DNA of 64,000 bases from assembly GCA_944324075.1 (NCBI GenBank), contig CALUUZ010000002.1, positions 310,001 to 374,000 of the forward strand. Reading direction: 5' to 3'. Position numbers and translations under genes: made by a program. Numbering within the stretch: the stretch's first letter is position 1; the number at the start of each line of letters is the position of its first letter. The notes under the pieces are model-generated. The model had not been told where the DNA came from, searched no databases, and saw nothing but the letters and a program-made list of their open reading frames with translations. Positions 62,575 to 64,000 of this stretch are shown piece by piece. This DNA is from Candidatus Mailhella excrementigallinarum (GTDB taxonomy: Bacteria > Desulfobacterota > Desulfovibrionia > Desulfovibrionales > Desulfovibrionaceae).

Positions 62575-63416
62575 GATCGCGCTCCCGTTTTCCCGGTCAG
62601 CCGGGCCAGAGCCGCGCCGGGATCGGCTGCGGCCATGAGCCCGGAACCGACAAGCGCGGCGTCAAAACCGGCTTCCGCCGCTCGCCGCAGATGATCCGGC
62701 TCCGACATGCCGCTGGCCGCAATCCAGATTTCCCCGTCCCGTCGGGCTGCGCCCATGTTCAGACAGGCCGTCCTGTCCACGCGCAGGGTATCGAGGTCGC
62801 GGGCGTTGACCTGAATGACGCGGGCGCCGGATTCCCGGGCAAGGGCAAGCTCTTCCGCGCTGAAGATTTCCACCACGGCCTCCATGCCGAAACTCTCCGC
62901 CAGTTCGCGCAGCCCGCGCAGACGCCGAACGTCGGGTGTAAGACGGACAATCAGCAGCAGGGCCGAGGCTGGCGTGGCCGCCGTGAGCCGCACCTGAAGA
63001 GGGTGCAGGATGAAATCCTTGCGCAGCAGAGGAAGCCCCGCAGGGGCCATACGGGCAAGAAAGCCGGTTTCTCCCCTGAAACGGGAGCGTTCCGTCAGTA
63101 CGGAAAGACAGGCCGCTCCGGCCGCGGCATAGCGTCCGGCCACATCTTCCGGGGAAAGATCGAGCCTGATATCTCCCCGGGAGGGGGAAGCCCGCTTGTA
63201 TTCCGCGATGATCGGCAGGATGCCGCCGCGCGGGGCCGCGAGAGCGGCGCGGAAGGAGGGGCGCGTTCCGGTCAGGGGAACAGGGAACTTTCCTTTCCGC
63301 TCCAGACTGATCAGGGAACTGACTTCCTTCTCCTTTTCCGCCCGGAAGGAGTCCAGCATTCCGCCCGGCGATGTGTCGGGAGAAGCGCAGGCGGCGCGTG
63401 ATTCATGCAGCATCAT
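62571..63416 (-). CDS. trpC: Indole-3-glycerol-phosphate synthase
   Basis: 281 residues. Conserved motifs of the barrel are IIAEYKRASPSRGDI near residue 75, CLSVLTERSRFRGE, LLRKDFILHPLQVR (catalytic Lys), VVEIFSAEELALA (Glu), VIQVNARDLDTL (Asn) and the ASGMSEPDHL phosphate site. Two ATGs (63416 and 63413) are possible. It overlaps the trpD stop by about 14 bases and the trpF start by four. The first 35 residues are longer than in typical TrpC. Confidence 0.94.
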   Translation of the reverse strand: MMLHESRAACASPDTSPGGMLDSFRAEKEKEVSSLISLERKGKFPVPLTGTRPSFRAALAAPRGGILPIIAEYKRASPSRGDIRLDLSPEDVAGRYAAAGAACLSVLTERSRFRGETGFLARMAPAGLPLLRKDFILHPLQVRLTAATPASALLLIVRLTPDVRRLRGLRELAESFGMEAVVEIFSAEELALARESGARVIQVNARDLDTLRVDRTACLNMGAARRDGEIWIAASGMSEPDHLRRAAEAGFDAALVGSGLMAAADPGAALARLTGKTGARS

Positions 63417-64000
63417 GAAGCACCCTCCCTCCCGCGCCGGAGGCTAGAGCCTCCCGCGCACGGGCCATGCAGACAGCCAGGGGAAGCTGATCCTCCAGCA
63501 GGTGAATGCCCATGCCCACGTTGAGTGCCAACATGTCGCGCATGGCGGAGGGGCCGCCGCCGTTCAGCAGTTCGCGCAGCACGTTCACGGCTTCTTCCCT
63601 GCTGGAAACCGCCAGATCTTCCGGTGCGCAGGGAGGAATGCCGAAGTCCGCGGGGTCGAGGGTGAAGGGCGTCAGTTCTCCGTCACGGAGCAGGATCATC
63701 TCATTGACGCCCAGAGGGGTGATTTCATCGTAGCTTCCCGCGCCGCAGACCACGGCTGCGCGGCGCACCGGGGACTGGGCCAGGGTTTCCGCCATGAGGC
63801 GCAGAAGGTCGGGGCGTGCCACGCCCAGCAGAATATGCGAGGGGCGTGCGGGGTTGATCAGTGGGCCGAGCAGATTGAACAGTGTGCGGATGCCCAGTTC
63901 TCTCCGCAGGGGCGCGATATTGCGGAAGCAGGGATGGAAGCGCTGGGCGAAGAGAAAGACGAAATTGCGCTCGCGCAGCATGAGCGGGGCATCCTCCGGG
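63403..64000 (-). CDS. trpD: Anthranilate phosphoribosyltransferase (N-terminus beyond window)
   Basis: The visible 199 residues are the C-terminal part of TrpD: RRELGIRTLFNLLGPLINPARPSHILLGVARPDLLRLMAETL, then AAVVCGAGSYDEITPLG with the conserved acidic pair. The first ATG in view (63981) is internal, since the frame is open to the window edge and LRERNFVFLFAQ is the expected mid-protein motif. It transfers phosphoribosyl to anthranilate. The gene is cut by the window edge. Confidence 0.95.
   Translation of the reverse strand, partial: PEDAPLMLRERNFVFLFAQRFHPCFRNIAPLRRELGIRTLFNLLGPLINPARPSHILLGVARPDLLRLMAETLAQSPVRRAAVVCGAGSYDEITPLGVNEMILLRDGELTPFTLDPADFGIPPCAPEDLAVSSREEAVNVLRELLNGGGPSAMRDMLALNVGMGIHLLEDQLPLAVCMARAREALASGAGGRVLHDAA

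Noticed and set aside
1..64000. CRISPR array, rRNA and tRNA genes
   Set aside because: No regularly spaced repeats with unique spacers were seen, and no tRNA T-loop-like or rRNA sequence was recognised by eye. A covariance search would be needed to exclude tRNAs fully.

Overview
The window looks like a chromosomal segment of a GC-rich, anaerobic member of the Desulfovibrionaceae or a close relative. This is inferred from gene content: a Desulfovibrio-type homotrimeric porin, a lactate-oxidation operon (lactate permease, GlcD/GlcF and Lut-type LUD proteins), several TRAP transporters, sigma-54 activators and a molybdopterin/Fe-S enzyme pair. No rRNA, tRNA or CRISPR array was seen.

Layout. 1-5.4 kb (minus strand): an operon of an Old-Yellow-Enzyme/2,4-dienoyl-CoA-reductase-like flavoprotein, a fused TRAP permease, an amidohydrolase-fold protein and a TAXI-type solute-binding protein (cut by the window edge). 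A well-matched sigma-54 promoter precedes it, and a divergent sigma-54 activator lies at 5.8-7.8 kb. 8.0-11.1 kb: porin and MATE exporter. 11.4-15.0 kb: a second sigma-54 activator and a family 2 glycosyltransferase. 15.2-22.6 kb (minus): lactate operon (GlcD-like, GlcF-like, LutC, a LutB-LutA fusion, LctP). 22.9-28.5 kb (minus): YbaK-family deacylase, SbcD, SbcC. 29.0-30.0 kb: diguanylate cyclase between two inverted repeat copies. 30.3-34.2 kb: Hsp20 and a hybrid histidine kinase. 34.3-36.0 kb: ArgA-like acetyltransferase and ArgF. 36.3-39.1 kb: chemotaxis receptor and a complete IS200-type element. 39.3-44.6 kb: TauE-like permease, then a module of two further amidohydrolase-fold proteins, a LysR regulator and a DASS-type transporter. 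44.6-48.3 kb (minus): Crp/Fnr regulator and a Mo/Fe-S enzyme pair. 48.8-55.7 kb (minus): GltD-like oxidoreductase, FAD reductase-like protein and DctPQM TRAP transporter. 56.7-59.4 kb: M24 peptidase and a Tat-exported DUF362 protein. 59.5-64 kb (minus): trpD(partial)-C-F-B-A.

Two features stand out. First, the three amidohydrolase-fold proteins all carry R-x-R-P-P where the family has its metal-binding H-x-H, and they also lack the other expected ligands except one His. Each is encoded beside a carboxylate-type transporter and a dedicated regulator or promoter, so they look like a non-canonical enzyme or accessory family tied to uptake of unknown substrates. Second, three families of non-coding dispersed repeats (called R1, R2 and R3 here) occupy most of the long gaps. 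R1 and R2 have terminal inverted repeats, one R1 copy sits nested inside an R3 copy, and copies lie inside four operons, often touching stop codons. They resemble non-autonomous mobile elements that also supply transcript-end structure.

The coding logic is otherwise that of an anaerobic, carboxylate-using organism: import by TRAP/DASS/LctP systems, flavin and Fe-S oxidoreductases to handle the substrates, and operon-specific sigma-54, LysR and Crp-type control.
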